Below, piece after piece: positions 12,002 to 24,955 of a DNA stretch of 64,000 bases. Positions within the stretch are counted from its first letter, which is position 1. Each line of letters starts with the position of its first letter. The stretch spans positions 1-64,000 of the forward strand of contig JARVKI010000130.1 of NCBI GenBank assembly GCA_036674765.1, written 5' to 3'. The notes beneath the pieces are model-generated. The model made no database searches and was not told the DNA's origin. It was given only the letters and a program-made list of their open reading frames with translations. This stretch comes from Seiridium cupressi (Eukaryota > Ascomycota > Sordariomycetes > Amphisphaeriales > Sporocadaceae). A program made the translations under genes and the position numbers.

Positions 12002-13640
12002 TGTTCCAGGGATGAAATCTACTGTTCAGCTCTATGACGTTTATGAAACATAAACCTGAAATGAACGCCGGCCATGATTTTGCACTGCAATTTTAACCTC
12101 CGCTGTGGGCTGCGTAACGCAATGCCGGACTCACCAAAACCAGTGCTTACGTACTTCGGTAAGTAGCCATTCTAGGAAACAGGTCCGCGATGAGGCTCAA
12201 AATTACCCCTCTTTCTCACCCCCTCGGCTTTTACCGGGGTTTTGGTGTCCGCAGCGAGTCCTAGCCCGGATGAGGGATGGCCAGTGTCCTTCCTGTCTTA
12301 CCTATGCTGTTCGGAGTGATGCTGGGACAGCCTCGATCCGCCCATAAACCCGCCCGTAAATTGGGAATAATTCTAGCCAAGCCCTTGTGCCTCTCTACTG
12401 TTCACTGCGGTTTACTTGGTTTACAAGGTTCGACTTATTCTTATAGATCCACCGTTGCAAACTAGCGTCGAACTCCACCTACCCAACAGACTAAAAGTTA
12501 GTTGCCAATTATAGACTTTATATAGCTATTGGTCAACAGATAACGGTCTTCGGTAACGCGGCCGCACGGAGTATCACTATGGCCGTATCGATCACCATTT
12601 CAAATTATCGGCTTCGAGAGGACGCGCTGCGAGCGTATCTTAGAAAGTTGTTCCTTCAGGACTACAATACAATTGTAGTGTCCGTAAGCTTTACTTTTGG
12701 TCATGAATTATTCATCGCTTATTACTTCAAAGATGCACGACACAGTTTACAACCTGGTACTACCACGCGACCTTAGAGTGGTGAAAATATCCTCTTGCCC
12801 ATGAAGGCACAACACTATACTAATGGTGTTCTTCAGGCCGAAAGGAGATTTATCGACCGCCACGTTCGAAAACAGCGCGATGAGTAGGGCTATCATGATT
12901 TGGTGGTAGAGATCAATGAACTTGGGTTGAGACTTGGTCATTGTTGGCGGGGCTTGAGAGCACACTGGGAGGTTGTGGAGCGGGGCTGTCTTCCTTTTTG
13001 TACGGTTGCACGTAACAAATCCCATATTGAAAAACAATTCTTCCACTATTTGCGAAGGCAGAAAGTGTTGCATTTGATGCGATGCTGGCCCATTTCTGGT
13101 GAATGATTGGCGTGTAGATGCTTCGCCCGACTGCGCCTTGGTGTGCTGTTGGTGCTGATCTCATTCGTTAGGCGTTTTTCTGTTGCAGCTGCAGCTGCAA
13201 CGTGACGCCCGGGAAAGCCCCCCGTAGTCCGACGATGCATTCTTTCTCATGTGAGACTGCTGCTATACCGAACAGCTTACTGCAAATTTCAATTCACCCA
13301 CTCTGAACTGTGAGGCTCAGGAGAAGACCAGATATTACTTGTCGTTACGCTGCAGGTTGCTCGAATAACAAGAAGCAGATCGCTGTCCTGCCCCCCACCC
13401 TCCAAAAGGCTGGCGCATGAGCGGCCATTGTCAATCTGCCTTTCTCACCTGACCATCAGTCTGACATTGATGGAATAGGCTGTCAAGGCGTACCTGAGTT
13501 TGATTTTTCTACCCTAAATATTGCAACTACTAATATTCGGACGAGCTTTTTTTGAAATCCAATTTCACTCCTGCACGTCTACGACAATTCCATCATTAGT
13601 GCTGTCAAGGGTTCTCGTGAACCCCAACCTCTCTACCATA
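12002..13640. other. Divergent intergenic region between STAND and CorA-like genes
   Basis: About 1.6 kb separating two divergently transcribed genes, so it should hold both promoters. No N-terminal STAND sequence is recognisable on the minus strand. The one clear structure is a 20-nt perfect palindrome at 13182-13201. Small open frames on both strands have no domain signature. Confidence 0.5.
13182..13201. repeat. 20-nt perfect palindrome
   Basis: GTTGCAGCTGCAGCTGCAAC equals its own reverse complement. It lies in the promoter-containing gap between two divergent genes, about 440 nt upstream of the CorA-like ATG. It contains two CAGCTG E-box cores, so a dimeric bHLH-type site is possible, but this is inference. 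Confidence 0.6.
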
Positions 13641-15749
13641 ATGCCCAACTCACCTCTGCCTCTTGTCAAGTTTGAGAAATCTTGTTGCAGTGTCAGTGAG
13701 TATCCCCTGAACCTTTTACGAACCGAGGCATGGCCACACGAATTGAGAAGCTTTCGGGAGCAATTGAGAGCTTTCGAAGAACCAGCTGAAGACGATCCAA
13801 TGTTATTTGATGATGAATACTCGTCGATTTATGCACTGGACTACTGTGAGGCAAAGAAAAGTTAGTAGATCTCTTGGCTGCGTTACAGTTGTCAGCCTTG
13901 TGACCATTGGCTAACCCGTAGTTATCACAGAATACCAGCTCTCTGACCAGATGTCGGACATAGAACAGATGAAGCAGCTGGCCAACATTACTGTCAAGGA
14001 CGTGATATATCGATATATGTACGTGTAGTGAATTATTCAAGCCGATTGGCTCATATCCGTTGATGAAACTGACCGCAACTAGCTTTATCCATGCAAATTC
14101 ATCTCGGAGTCCACTAGGATGTTCCAAAGAGCAACTACTGCACATCCTGACATACTACCAGATAATGACCCCATTCATCGGCCATGTCCTCACATTTTGC
14201 GAGAGAGACGAGCCATATGATCAAGCCACATTCAGTTCAGAAGATCGTCTGAGGCCAGAAGACGAACTGTTCAAAATTGGTGATTTAGGCCGATCTGGCC
14301 TGCAAATCCAGCACTGCTTCAACCTGATTGGGGTAGAGCATGAGCCAAAAGATTCGTGGCCATATCTCTACCGTCAGACAGCAGTCTATTTCTCGTTCGA
14401 TCCCAAAGAGAACCGTTCGTTGTGTCTCGTCCTGAAGGCCAACGATAAAATTCGTTCGCGCATAGAAGAATCGACGAACGACACGGGCACGGGAACACCG
14501 TTGAGTGATCCGTCATCGAGGGAATCTTCTTTTTCTTCAACACTCAAAACACACAGCCTGATAGTTGAATGGTCTATTGAGAACTGGTCTTCTTACATCA
14601 CATTCTTGGAGGCGAAAGTTTCCAAAATATCGTCTCTTATCAAATACACGTCGGTAGACAGTCTCACGCAAGACCACATGATCCATAATGGAATCTCAAG
14701 GAAACCAACATTTCAATCGAATACCCAATCCAAGAAGAGTACTGGTCAACTTCGTCATTTTAACCCAGATTCCCGGTCGCAAAGCTGGAAGAGAATGATC
14801 GGGGTTAGCCAGAAGCTTCAGGCTATAGGTAACCAAGCTAAGCGTGACAATACGGGGCCGTCTCCAGGCATTGGTGTATCGAGAAAGACCACCATGATGG
14901 AAGATTTAGATATTGATAAGATATTCAACTTCAAGCTATTGCAGTCTCTCCACCAGCAATCTTCGACGGTAGACAAGGCGATCATGATCCTAGGCCAGAA
15001 CAGAAGTGTTATCCACGAGATGGTACAACGCTTCGAGAATCTTAGTGTCTCGGAGCAGTTCAACCATCATGTCAACATGGGAGAGACAAGGATCAATGTG
15101 TTTCTGCAAAGATCACGGAAATGCACCAAAGAGCTTGATAGCCAGGAGGTGAAATTGTACGCTTTGCAAGCACAAATAAGCAAAGATGTTTCTTTGGTAA
15201 GCACTCTGCAGAATATGAGTCTAAGTTGATCGGAAACTGACACTTTTGGAGTTTGACGCAATTTTACAATTCAAAAACATGCGAACTGGGGAGTACTTCT
15301 CGCATGCCGCCAAAGTATCAGCAGATAAGATGGCGGAATTGACAGTACGAACAAAGCAGGAGACAGTATCAATCCATGTGATCACCATACTCACGCTAAT
15401 TTTCCTCCCGGGCACCTTCGTTGCTGTAAGATACGGCTTTCCATACCTGTACGGAGTGGCAGTCTGGGTCCTGACGAAGTGCCAGACTTTCTTCAGCAGT
15501 AATGTTATCGATTTCGGATCAGCCTCGGATGTATCGAGCTTCGGCAGGTGGTCCACGAACTGGGGTGCTTTGAAACTGTTTGCAATCGTCTGTGGGCCAT
15601 TGATGGCTATTGTGCTGTCTGCCTGGGCTCTTGCGTATTTTTTCAAGGCTCGGCGCGATCCGGAGTCTGGAGGGCTCGTCTATAGCGGGGATATAGAGAA
15701 AGGGGATGTGGGGAAAGGGCCATTGAACGCCCAACTGGAAGCTGTATAA
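13641..15749 (+). CDS. Fungal CorA-like two-helix membrane protein
   Basis: Four exons (13641-13860, 13922-14018, 14083-15196, 15252-15749) join in frame to about 642 aa. The N-terminal two thirds is soluble and contains SRSPLGCSKEQLLHILTYYQ and a region resembling the N-terminal domain of fungal CorA-like proteins. A helical stretch leads to ETVSIHVITILTLIFLPGTF, the hallmark first transmembrane helix of that group, followed by a second helix (KLFAIVCGPLMAIVLSAWAL) and an acidic tail. The GMN signature of true Mg2+ channels is not visible, so ion transport should not be assumed. A membrane-acting executioner or sensor is an alternative. The gene lies between two STAND paralogues and upstream of a kinase on the same strand. 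The ATG at 13641 was chosen as a good in-frame start next to the conserved N-terminus. Confidence 0.85.
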
Positions 15750-16408
15750 GATTTAGTCACTGAAAATGTCTTGGTTGGGAGTTAGTATAGTTCATTCAGG
15801 CTTTTTTCCAGTTGACATGGGGGCTCAGCTAGGCACGACGTCATAAGGCGCATGTGGTAGAGGTAGAGGGCCATTACATTAGGCACCCGGTGGTGGGCTG
15901 TGTCGCCGAGATGATACCCGTAAACGGACAGTCCGCGCACCATTGACCCCACCACGGACCGTCGCCTCGCCAGCGCAAGACTGGAGAGTCTGGCTGATGG
16001 GCGCCGCATACTTGTAGCGCAATTCTACCGCGAAACACTAATTTGGGCCGACGAAGCTGACATCGTGAATGATGCATCTGCTGCCCATTGTCGAGCTGCT
16101 GCCACCGCTGCATCGTACAATGTATTAATGTGTCGCAAGAGCCCAAAAGATCAGTCCAAACGAATTGTCGAGACCGTCCAGCGATCGGAGCGCGCGCCCG
16201 CTCATTCAGGGCCTATCGCACGCCGCGAAATGCAAACTACAGACTACGAATAAAGGTCCAAATCCAAGTCGGCCGAGCCACACAGCTACTGTAGCAGCAC
16301 GCTACGCGCTTGCCTCACCCGCTGCTGTGCTCAAAATTGACTGGCACGGCCTACGCCTTATATGGAGCCACGGCACGGTTGGGCATACTTGCTTGTTCCA
16401 CTGAAGCT
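15750..16408. other. Intergenic, promoter of the kinase gene
   Basis: About 660 nt between two same-strand genes. Short overlapping open frames only. A TATA-like TTATATGG lies about 50 nt upstream of the kinase ATG. No RNA gene or repeat was seen. Confidence 0.5.
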
Positions 16409-19143
16409 ATGGGTACATTCATCGACTTCGTCAATAGGCGGAGGGAGGTTGGCATGAACGGACTGGGGCGGAAGCACCATTTTGTGCCACGACCATTCTT
16501 AGAAGACTACTGGGAGTATCAAAAGATCAGAGACATAATCAGGCTCCACAGAGTTCCGTACGCGCCTCCCCAAACGATCAGCGAGCGATACTTGGGCGTT
16601 TTGTCTACCTTGGTGTACATTGATCGAGTTCAATACTTGCCGCTTTTTCTGCAAAATGTCCTGGGAGACGCGCACTTCCCTGCGACCAGGTATCCAAGCC
16701 AGTGGCCAGATGAGTCGCCTCACCATCGGGAAATTTGGGATGCGTTTCTTCCAGCCCATTGGATGTTCTTCCCCTTAGAGCTCGGTCGCGAACACCTTGT
16801 CTCCTTACAAGCACCGCCTGAACGTGTGCTGCCTTGGGAAGCAGAGGAGGTGTTGCTACCTGGCGAAGCCGCCGAGATCCTCAAGATCGAGGTGCCTGAA
16901 TCCTGCTTCGACCTACCTGATGTGAGTCACCAGACTTTTGACTGTGACGCACTTCAATCTGCTGACTGCCGCACCCGGTATCTAGGGCCCTTCAAAACGT
17001 TGTTTTGTCCTCAAACGGTATTACGACGAACATCATCGACACTACTACGAACGAGAACGAGAAGCACTGACTTATCTCCATGGAAGGTCTTCGCCTACCA
17101 ACCATGTGATTGGATTTCATGGGTCCTTTGAGCAAGTTGATACAATGAACCTAGTGCTTGAGTACGTCGAGAGCGGCGACCTGCTGCACTACATGAAGAA
17201 CACCCCACCCCCACAAACAAACGCAGATATCCATGCTCTGTGGACAAGTATGTCGGGCATACTCAAAGGCTGTTATCATATCCACCAATGGACCCAACAT
17301 CCTCAACTTGGCGAAGGATTTAACATAGTCCATCAAGACTTCAAACCTCAAAATATATTAATCGTCAAGGATGCATCGTCTCGATATGAGTTTTATCCAA
17401 AGGTTGCAGACTTCGGCTGCAGTGATGTTTGCAAAGATTCTCAAGGACCAAGCACGGATCGGCATGGGAACCCAACATACTCAGCGCCGGAATGCAGTCA
17501 CCATGCTTCAGACCTACACATGGGCCCTGATATTTTCACCCCGGCAGCCGATATATTCGCTCTTGGATGTATCTTGAGCGAAGTCGCCGCATGGGTTAGC
17601 GATGGAATGGATATGGTTGAGACTTACCGATCGATGCGTGCAGAAGAGATTGCACAAAACCCACGATTCCAATACAGCGAACATAGCGTGGGGTTCCACA
17701 ATGGCGCTGATGTTCTGACCGCAGTCGAGGATATGCGACACCTCATCACAACCAGTAGATCCGGAGACTTGATCACTGCGGAGATCCTTCGAGTAGTCTA
17801 TAACCACATGCTCGTGGCAAGACGTGATCGACGAGAATCGGCCAAAGAAGTCCTTTCTAGCTTGGAGAACATTCTCAACACTCCACCAACCGATCAAGAC
17901 GAAGCCAAGATTGCCATGGTATCGGCTCCACCTCCATCTCCAAATGTCGTAGTGAACGGCCCAGTAACGCCACCTCAAACGAGCAATGACCATACACGGG
18001 CTTATCCGCTATCGTCACCAACGCGGAGTGAAAATCTGTCTCCAATATCGGTATCAGGCCATATGCCAGTGGCGCCAGTGGACCAAGAAAGCCCAAATTC
18101 AACTGTATCAATCGATTTACCCAGTTCAACACCACTTACGGACAATGGTGCTAGCTTGGCGACACCAACGAGGAAAAGATCCACGCGAAGAATGATACCA
18201 AGTTTTGTGCGGCCGACAAGCTTCCATTCCAGCAGTTCTTCTCGCCCCCGTCGGCTTAGCACAATGTCATCTGCAGATGGCAAACTAACAATCAATGACA
18301 TACTCCTTTATCGCACAGCAATGAAGTCAGAGAACGAACCGAACTCAAATGTGGCGTTCCTCATAACAAAGCTTCAGAGCAATCTCTCCCACCGCGACCA
18401 TGTGTTCTTCATTGACGATACACATACAATGTTCGCACATCGCGAGGAGCTGCGCCGCGCATTCACGGCACTGTCATATCTGGCCAAGCTCATCGACCGA
18501 GACGGCATCGAATTAATCTTCGCATCGAACCCTAGGAAGATCTGGAAGAAGTCCAAGACCAAAGAGCTACTAAAAATACTAGAATCCCACGAGTTTGTGC
18601 AAGAGTCTGGTATGATGGAGGACAAGCTGGGCGAGCTACTAGATCACAAGATTTCCGACAGACTTCCCTTGACGTTTAGAAAGCACCAGATCCCCATTTC
18701 GAAAAAGAAGGAGGTCAGCATCTTCATCTTGACTGACGCGTGTTGGGACAATGATCTAGCCGAACTACCCAATGCCGCCGGTGTAAAAGCACCTATAGAG
18801 CGCCTGATGAACAAGATTGAGAACAAGGGCCTAAACAGGACACAGGTGATGATCCAGTTTATCCGCTTTGGCGACAGTGAGAACGGGAAGAGGTACCTAG
18901 ATCTGCTCGATGACTTTGGGCAGGAGACTGGCCGGTATGTACATCCATAACATGCTTTATCCTACAATACTGACACGTGCGAATAGAGATATGGTTGATA
19001 CCCGAGCTGTTGACGGGAATGTATATGCAATGTTCATTGGCAGCCTGTCTCCTGGTGTCGACGGGCAAAAGGACTCTATTGGAAATGCCCTACCGGCACA
19101 CACACAATCACCTGTACAATCGCCCGTTGAAATGTCATGCTAA
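16409..19143 (+). CDS. Non-RD protein kinase with C-terminal vWA-like domain
   Basis: Three exons (16409-16921, 16986-18934, 18987-19143) give about 872 aa. Residues 1-170 form the N-terminal region common in a fungal kinase group (LGVLSTLVYIDRVQYLPLFL, HWMFFPLE, RVLPW). The kinase core follows. The glycine loop is degenerate (LLPGEAAEILKI), the VAIK-type lysine is kept (VLKRYY), the catalytic loop reads HQDFKPQN instead of HRD, the metal-binding DFG is intact (ADFGCSD), and APEC stands for APE. A Ser/Pro/Thr-rich linker follows. The C-terminal part has FIDDTHTMFAH, fitting a vWA MIDAS (DxTxT), and ends with VDGNVYAMFIGSL after a 52-nt intron. It lies downstream of the CorA-like gene on the same strand and between two STAND genes, suggesting a signalling role. 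Activity is uncertain because of the poor glycine loop. Confidence 0.85.
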
Positions 19144-20507
19144 CGATTATGACCGATGAAACACATAGACGGTGTGGGTTAACGATCATCTTGGGGCACT
19201 ATTAACGGTGGCGTTGCATAAATTAAGGACGGCTATTGATTATAACTACATATGGGGAACATAAATAATATGTAGTATTTATCTCATTCCAGGATAATTA
19301 CTGCTTCCGGACCGAATGCACTCTGACTTTACTATTGTACCAAGGTTCCTCCGATTGGTCCTTCTTCAGATACTCCCATTTCGCGGATACGTGCTTAAGC
19401 CCAAGCCACCAAATTCGCGTCATGGATGACTTATCGCCGACTGCGCTATCAGTAGTGCAGAATCTATTAGGCGGAAATATGTGGCCACTCGATCTTCGAC
19501 GGCCTGCGGCTCACTGGCTACGCACTATCAAGATGGGCGAAGGTTATGAGGGGTGAAATGGTTGATTAATTGGTTGAGTATCGGAGAGAGAAGTAGAAGG
19601 AGATAATCTAGTATATTTACGTGTGTATATGGCTGGGAAGCCCGAAAAGAGGGTGGCTGGGCCAACTGTTTTAACACTTGAAATAGAGGGTGGTTTTGGT
19701 GTTATCAGCACTGAGTAGATATAGGATAGAGTCTTTGTTGTTGTATTGGAGGATTTCAGTTCCTGCGCATTGAAAATGGCGCCTCAGCAACACTACCAAT
19801 AATATAAATGTTCCCCACAAGTCCTGAAGACTGTCTAGCAAATTGTTCATATATATGTGAAGAACAATCAAGGGCTGGCTTGGCAGAAACCCGAGAAAGG
19901 GTATGTAATGCCAGATGTGCTAGCGTGAGCCATGTTGGTAGTTGCTGTCCAATGACAGGGACGGAGCAGAAAATACTACAATTACTGAGAATCGCATGCA
20001 AAAACATAGTGGATGAGATAGCGCTGTGCCCAGAGTGGGCATCATTTGGCATCAGCTACATAAACAAAGGCACAATTCCAAAGCCGCAGCCAATGCAAGT
20101 TGGAAAGAAAGTTGGATTCGCGCGTTAACGTGATTATATCCAAATCGTGATTTTAAGTGTGAAGTCTTGCTCCGGATCTTAATGCTGTACGACTGTGATG
20201 AAGTGTTTGTTGGCCCACGGTTCGAGCCCTAACAGGATGTATAGTCTTTGGTGGCTTCGATCTGGTGGCTTTGCAGAATGAAGTGGGCGGGCTGCGCCCC
20301 TTTGCTAAGCATTGCACAGCCTCAGGACCACCACACATAGATTACGGTATCCCCACCTTACAACGCTCAACCAATTTCGTGACGTTTCCCAAGGCTCTTG
20401 TCAGAGATTGTCGATAATCAAGGAAGCCATTAATTGGTTTTACATCATAATGAAGTGAGTCTGTGGAAATTGTGTTAAAACTCCAGCACGAGCAGTACCT
20501 AACTACA
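19144..20507. other. Intergenic, no supported gene
   Basis: About 1.36 kb upstream of the intact STAND gene. Small open frames at 19335-19556 and 19808-20128 show no domain or splice support. A T-arm-like word (GGTTCGAGCC near 20220) has no matching stem. The distal part should hold the STAND promoter. Confidence 0.5.
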
Positions 20508-23500
20508 ATGCGGATTGCCAGCCTCAGTAATGATGGAGTATTCAATGCGGCGCAGGACGCTTTTCGAGCCACTCTCTCATCCAAAGATTGTGTGCATTAT
20601 ACCCCTGCCTCCTCAACAGAATTGTTGAGCTCGCTTCGACAATTCAAGGTCTTAGCCGGGCAAGGACAACGTAGGAAATTGAATCGATGCTTAACTGTTG
20701 TTCAGAAACTCAACAGCCGTCTTCAAACATATTTCGACGCGCTCAATGTCATCGCAAGTGTTGATGATACCGCTGCTTTGGCATATGGTGCAGTGCGGGT
20801 TGTGTTGCAGGTTAGCTACCCCTCGTTGGCTCATTACCTCAATGTAGACTCATCGACTGACTAGTGCTAAACTGACGTAGCTGGCTTGCGCATTGCCCAC
20901 TTTCTTCGACAAGCTTTTGACTACCATTGATCGCCTCGCCGACACATTTCCGCAGTATGAAGCAATCATTGGGATATTTGACGACCAGCCTGCGCCACGC
21001 ATGCGACAGCACCTTGAAAAGGTGTACCAAGACTTCTTTGAGTTTCTACGACTCGCTGCCAAGGTTTTCACTGCTTCGAGTGGACGTAATTCTGCCTTTT
21101 TACTTCTCTGTCTCCTAGTATAATGCTCACTGACCATAGGAATTAAACGACCGGCTGAGATGATTGCAAATGTCATATGGAAACCCTTTGATGCCACATT
21201 CAGCGATATTCTATCCCGTATGGACTATCATCGGAATTTTGTATTGGAAGAGCTAGAAATTCTGCAGGCGCAACGTGCAAAGGACGTCGATCGAGAAGCC
21301 GCCCTCGAGAGAGCCCAAGCAGAAAAAGAAAGGCATCGCGCAGAAGAAAGCAGAGAAAGGACCAGACGCTTAGAAGATCTCGCCTGGGAAGCCAGAGAAG
21401 CGCATGCTATGGATGTCAAAGGTATGCGCTCAGCCTCTTTTCCTTTTTTCCTCTCGTTTTCTCTTTCCCCATGTCTGGGAAACTTGGTTAGCTGATTCAC
21501 AACATTAGAATCTTCCGTCCGCCGGACAATGAGCTGGCTATCGCCACCACGGTTCGCGGAGGCGCTCGAAATCTCCCAGGAGCATCGTATTGATGGCACG
21601 GCAGAATGGATCTTCGATGAGATAGCATTCACCGCATGGGGTTCTACCAAAGCTGGAGTCCATGCGCCGATGGAATGGATAACGATGCCCCCATGGGTGC
21701 TCTGGGTCTATGGTAAGTAAATCTCTGAGAATTAGTCATCTCACTGTAGTCTAATAAAGAGTGAAGGGAATCCTGGATGTGGAAAGACGACGCTAGCGTC
21801 GTCTGTATACGACAAGCTTGTCGAGGACAAAAGCACGCAGGAGCCCCATAACATGACTTGCTACTTCTTCTTCAAGCACACGGATCCGGCCAACTCAACT
21901 ATAGAAGCGGCTTTCCGATCGGCTCTTACACAAATCATTCATAGGAATCGCAACAACACCGAGCTCCTGGACAAGTTTCTGTTCATTCAATCCGACCCAG
22001 TGTCATCTTCCGGTCAGCTTCACGCGACAGCCAAAGAGTTGTTTGATCTCATGTGCATGTGTGCCAACAGCTTGGGCCAGATTACTTTTATTGTTGATGG
22101 CATAGACGAAGCAATCGATCCAGGCGACGTTAGCATGAAGTTAACAGCTCTGACAACAACGGCACCCGTCAAGCTGATATGTTTCAGTAGACCCAATGTT
22201 AGCCAACTGCAGTGTACAGTTCCAGCTCTGCATTGCATTGATTTCAACCGCCACGTCGCGAATGCTGACATTCGAGTGTTTCTTGAGTGTGAAATCCAAA
22301 CGATGATTGAAGAGAGAAAGATCCCCACCACCGCCGACGTCAGCGTGCTAGGGACAACTCTTCTTGGAGGTGCAGATGGTATGTTCCTATGGGCCAAGCT
22401 CATGATTCGGTACCTCCGCTCTCCGGCTTTGAAGCCAAGTAGGAGGCTACGCATAATTGATAGCGTTAGTTTCCCAGAAGGTTTGGATGTCATGTATGAT
22501 CGGATAGTCTCACTCATCCTCGCATCCAATAAGCCAGAGATGGAACTCGCCAAAAGTATCTTGTTTTGGATCCAGGCGAACTATTCCGATGCCCGTATGA
22601 ATATCGATTGGCTCCGGGCGGCGGTTGGGGACTATATCGACCCAGACGAAACAGAAAAGTTTTCCTCCCTCGCTGTTGCTGTATGTGGTGGTCTGGTAGA
22701 GTTCTCTGAGCGTGATGGGTTCAGATACATGCATCTCACTGTGAGAGAATATTTTGACAATACCTCGTCTGGCAGGCGAGAGAAAGACACGCTCGTACCA
22801 GAACCGGCTAAGGCACGATTCGAAATTGTATCAGCGTGTATTAAGTATCTGATAAGCCACGCACCTCTGGAGCGACCTACTTTACGCATCCCAGGAAACA
22901 CTTCTGGGGAGGACATGCTGAAATTCCGAGAATCATTCGAAGCCTTCGCCACGAGAAGCTGGGTCGACAATTTGGTAGATATTTCACCAGATACTCTATT
23001 TACCGACAGTGATAATGGTCAGAAGAAGTGTGCCGAGGAGCAGTATTCCGTCTCGCTCAAGGCTATGATCTCTAGCTTCTTGGATAAACCTCTTGCGTTA
23101 GGCTTTTGGGTCGAGATACTCTATAGTATCCAAACGCCAATTGAAGTTATTGTGAGCCAGATCATGGACTGGACTCGGCAGGTTTCGATATATTCTGACG
23201 ACAGCTTGGCGAAACGATTGCAGAATTTTGCTGGCGACTTACAGTCGATAGAAAACGAGTGGGGATCCAGACTCCTAGTTCAGCCAAATCTACTATGGAA
23301 TGATGTCATGCTATTCTCCAGGACAAAGACATTATCGATGCTAGACACATCAAACATCGGTACTGTTACCACGCTACGACCAGAGAATGCCGGGGGAACC
23401 ATGGGGAGCCGCATCCCTTTCTTGTGCTCAATATCGGCAGCATCCAGGGATGGATTGACGACTGGGGTCCTCAGCATCATGCCTTCAGCGGAATTTGTAC

Positions 23501-24955
23501 AGTTCTGGCATAGTACGATCACTTCAGAAGCATATGGGCTCGGTGAGAAGTTTTGCGGTGGTTGGACGGCCATATATGAGCTATGGCAATCAGGGTCGAA
23601 TTCGAGAGTTGCTAGCCTGAACATTCCGCTTTCGCAAGTGGAGGTACGGATCTTGTTCCGCCAATCTTTCCGGCAGAGGGGGCACGAGTGCCAGGTTGAC
23701 TCCGTCAACTTCGATACCTCCTTCCCATTGGCCATTGGACATGATTGTCTCGCTTTTTCTGTGCTCCGGACTATCTATAAGGTCTTACCGGATGAGCCGA
23801 AATCACTTACTGAATATCTATCATGCCTCCTTCCTTTAGAATTCCTTGATCATTTCAAAGCAAAGTGGGGGCAAGACTTAAAGATGTTCTGTCCAGACAA
23901 TCATGGCACTCTACCTCATATGTTCCATATCAGCTGGCGTGACTGGTATACCTACTTGGTTTCATTCAGTCCAGATGGAAAATTAGTCGCCTTTGCGGAC
24001 TACCAGCAGCCATGCCTCATGAACATGGCAGTGTTTGAGATTCATCCGGGCCCTAGTCTCGGACTGCAACGCATCCACTCGATAAAGGCCAGGTTGGGTC
24101 TCCCTAGAGTGAAAGACATGCAATTCCATGTCGACAGGCCACTTCTTATCTTCCTGGCAGACACAAAAGTTTGGCTGTGGCCTTTTAACGACGGTAAAAT
24201 TCCCCTGATCAGATGAGCTGATATGAGAGCACACCGATCTTATTGACATAATAAGCTGACTTGGGGCGGGGACAGCGAAAGTTTCACACCTCCCAACTCG
24301 ATTTGACAAATGCCGCGATGCAGTTGATCAGAGCGTTTGCATGGTGCATCGAAAGCCTGTGAAGGATTGCATTTTGAACACTCTGTCATTCTCTGCGTGC
24401 GGCACATTTATCTTGGCGAGGAATGCGAAAGACATAGAAGTCATACCAATACCACAAGAGATGTTTGCTCCGAACATTTTGACATACAAAACGACAGGGA
24501 AGAGAAAGTTTGACACGGGGCATGTGGAGCCGAGTGATCGCGTCAAATCCGTCTCCAGCCTTGAGCGTGGACTATGGCCACTTGAGCGCACCACCTCGGG
24601 GAGCTGTCTCAACCTTGCTGGATACGCGCCTACAGCAACGAGTCTCATGACAGCGAATAATATTGTCGAGCTTAAAATACACCAGCGAAACTCTTCGGGT
24701 AGCAAGGCCAACATCCAACTTCTTGCACTGCCTAATTCTTTCGACACCACAAACATAGCGATTAGTACCAAGATCCCTACGGAGCCCGACCAACCTTTAA
24801 CCATCACGCTGAACAAAAGTGTGTCCGAGGATTACACTCTAGAGCGTCATAAAGACTTTACACACCCCATCATAATTGAGAAAAGTGTCAGGTCAATTGT
24901 GGGAATACTAGACGTACCGTCAATGGCTTCAGGTTCGTCACATCTGATGATATAG
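20508..24955 (+). CDS. NACHT STAND protein with degenerate WD-type propeller (NLR-like)
   Basis: Six exons (20508-20810, 20881-21085, 21140-21421, 21509-21712, 21767-24193, 24276-24955) join without a frame break to about 1366 aa. Exons 1-3 encode the fungal STAND N-terminal domain (VRVVLQ-LACALPTFFDKL, DTFPQYEAIIGIF, RMRQHLEKVYQDFFEFLR) and then a strongly charged Glu/Arg helix (QAEKERHRAEESRERTRRLE). Exon 4 has WLSPPRFAEAL...WVLWVYG, and exon 5 has Walker A GNPGCGKTTL, Walker B FIVDGIDEA and the NACHT helical part. From about residue 1000 the C-terminus shows blade-like segments (SFSPDGKLVAFAD, LSFSACGTFILAR). Such proteins are expected to oligomerise on ligand binding and signal through the N-terminus. 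Its paralogue at 8653-12001 is degenerate, so this is the functional copy. ATG 20508 was chosen because the upstream in-frame start would be GTG. Confidence 0.92.

Noticed and set aside
20200..20260. Possible tRNA (GGTTCGAGCC word)
   Set aside because: The word resembles a T-loop, but no 5-bp T-stem, acceptor stem or A-box can be built around it on either strand.
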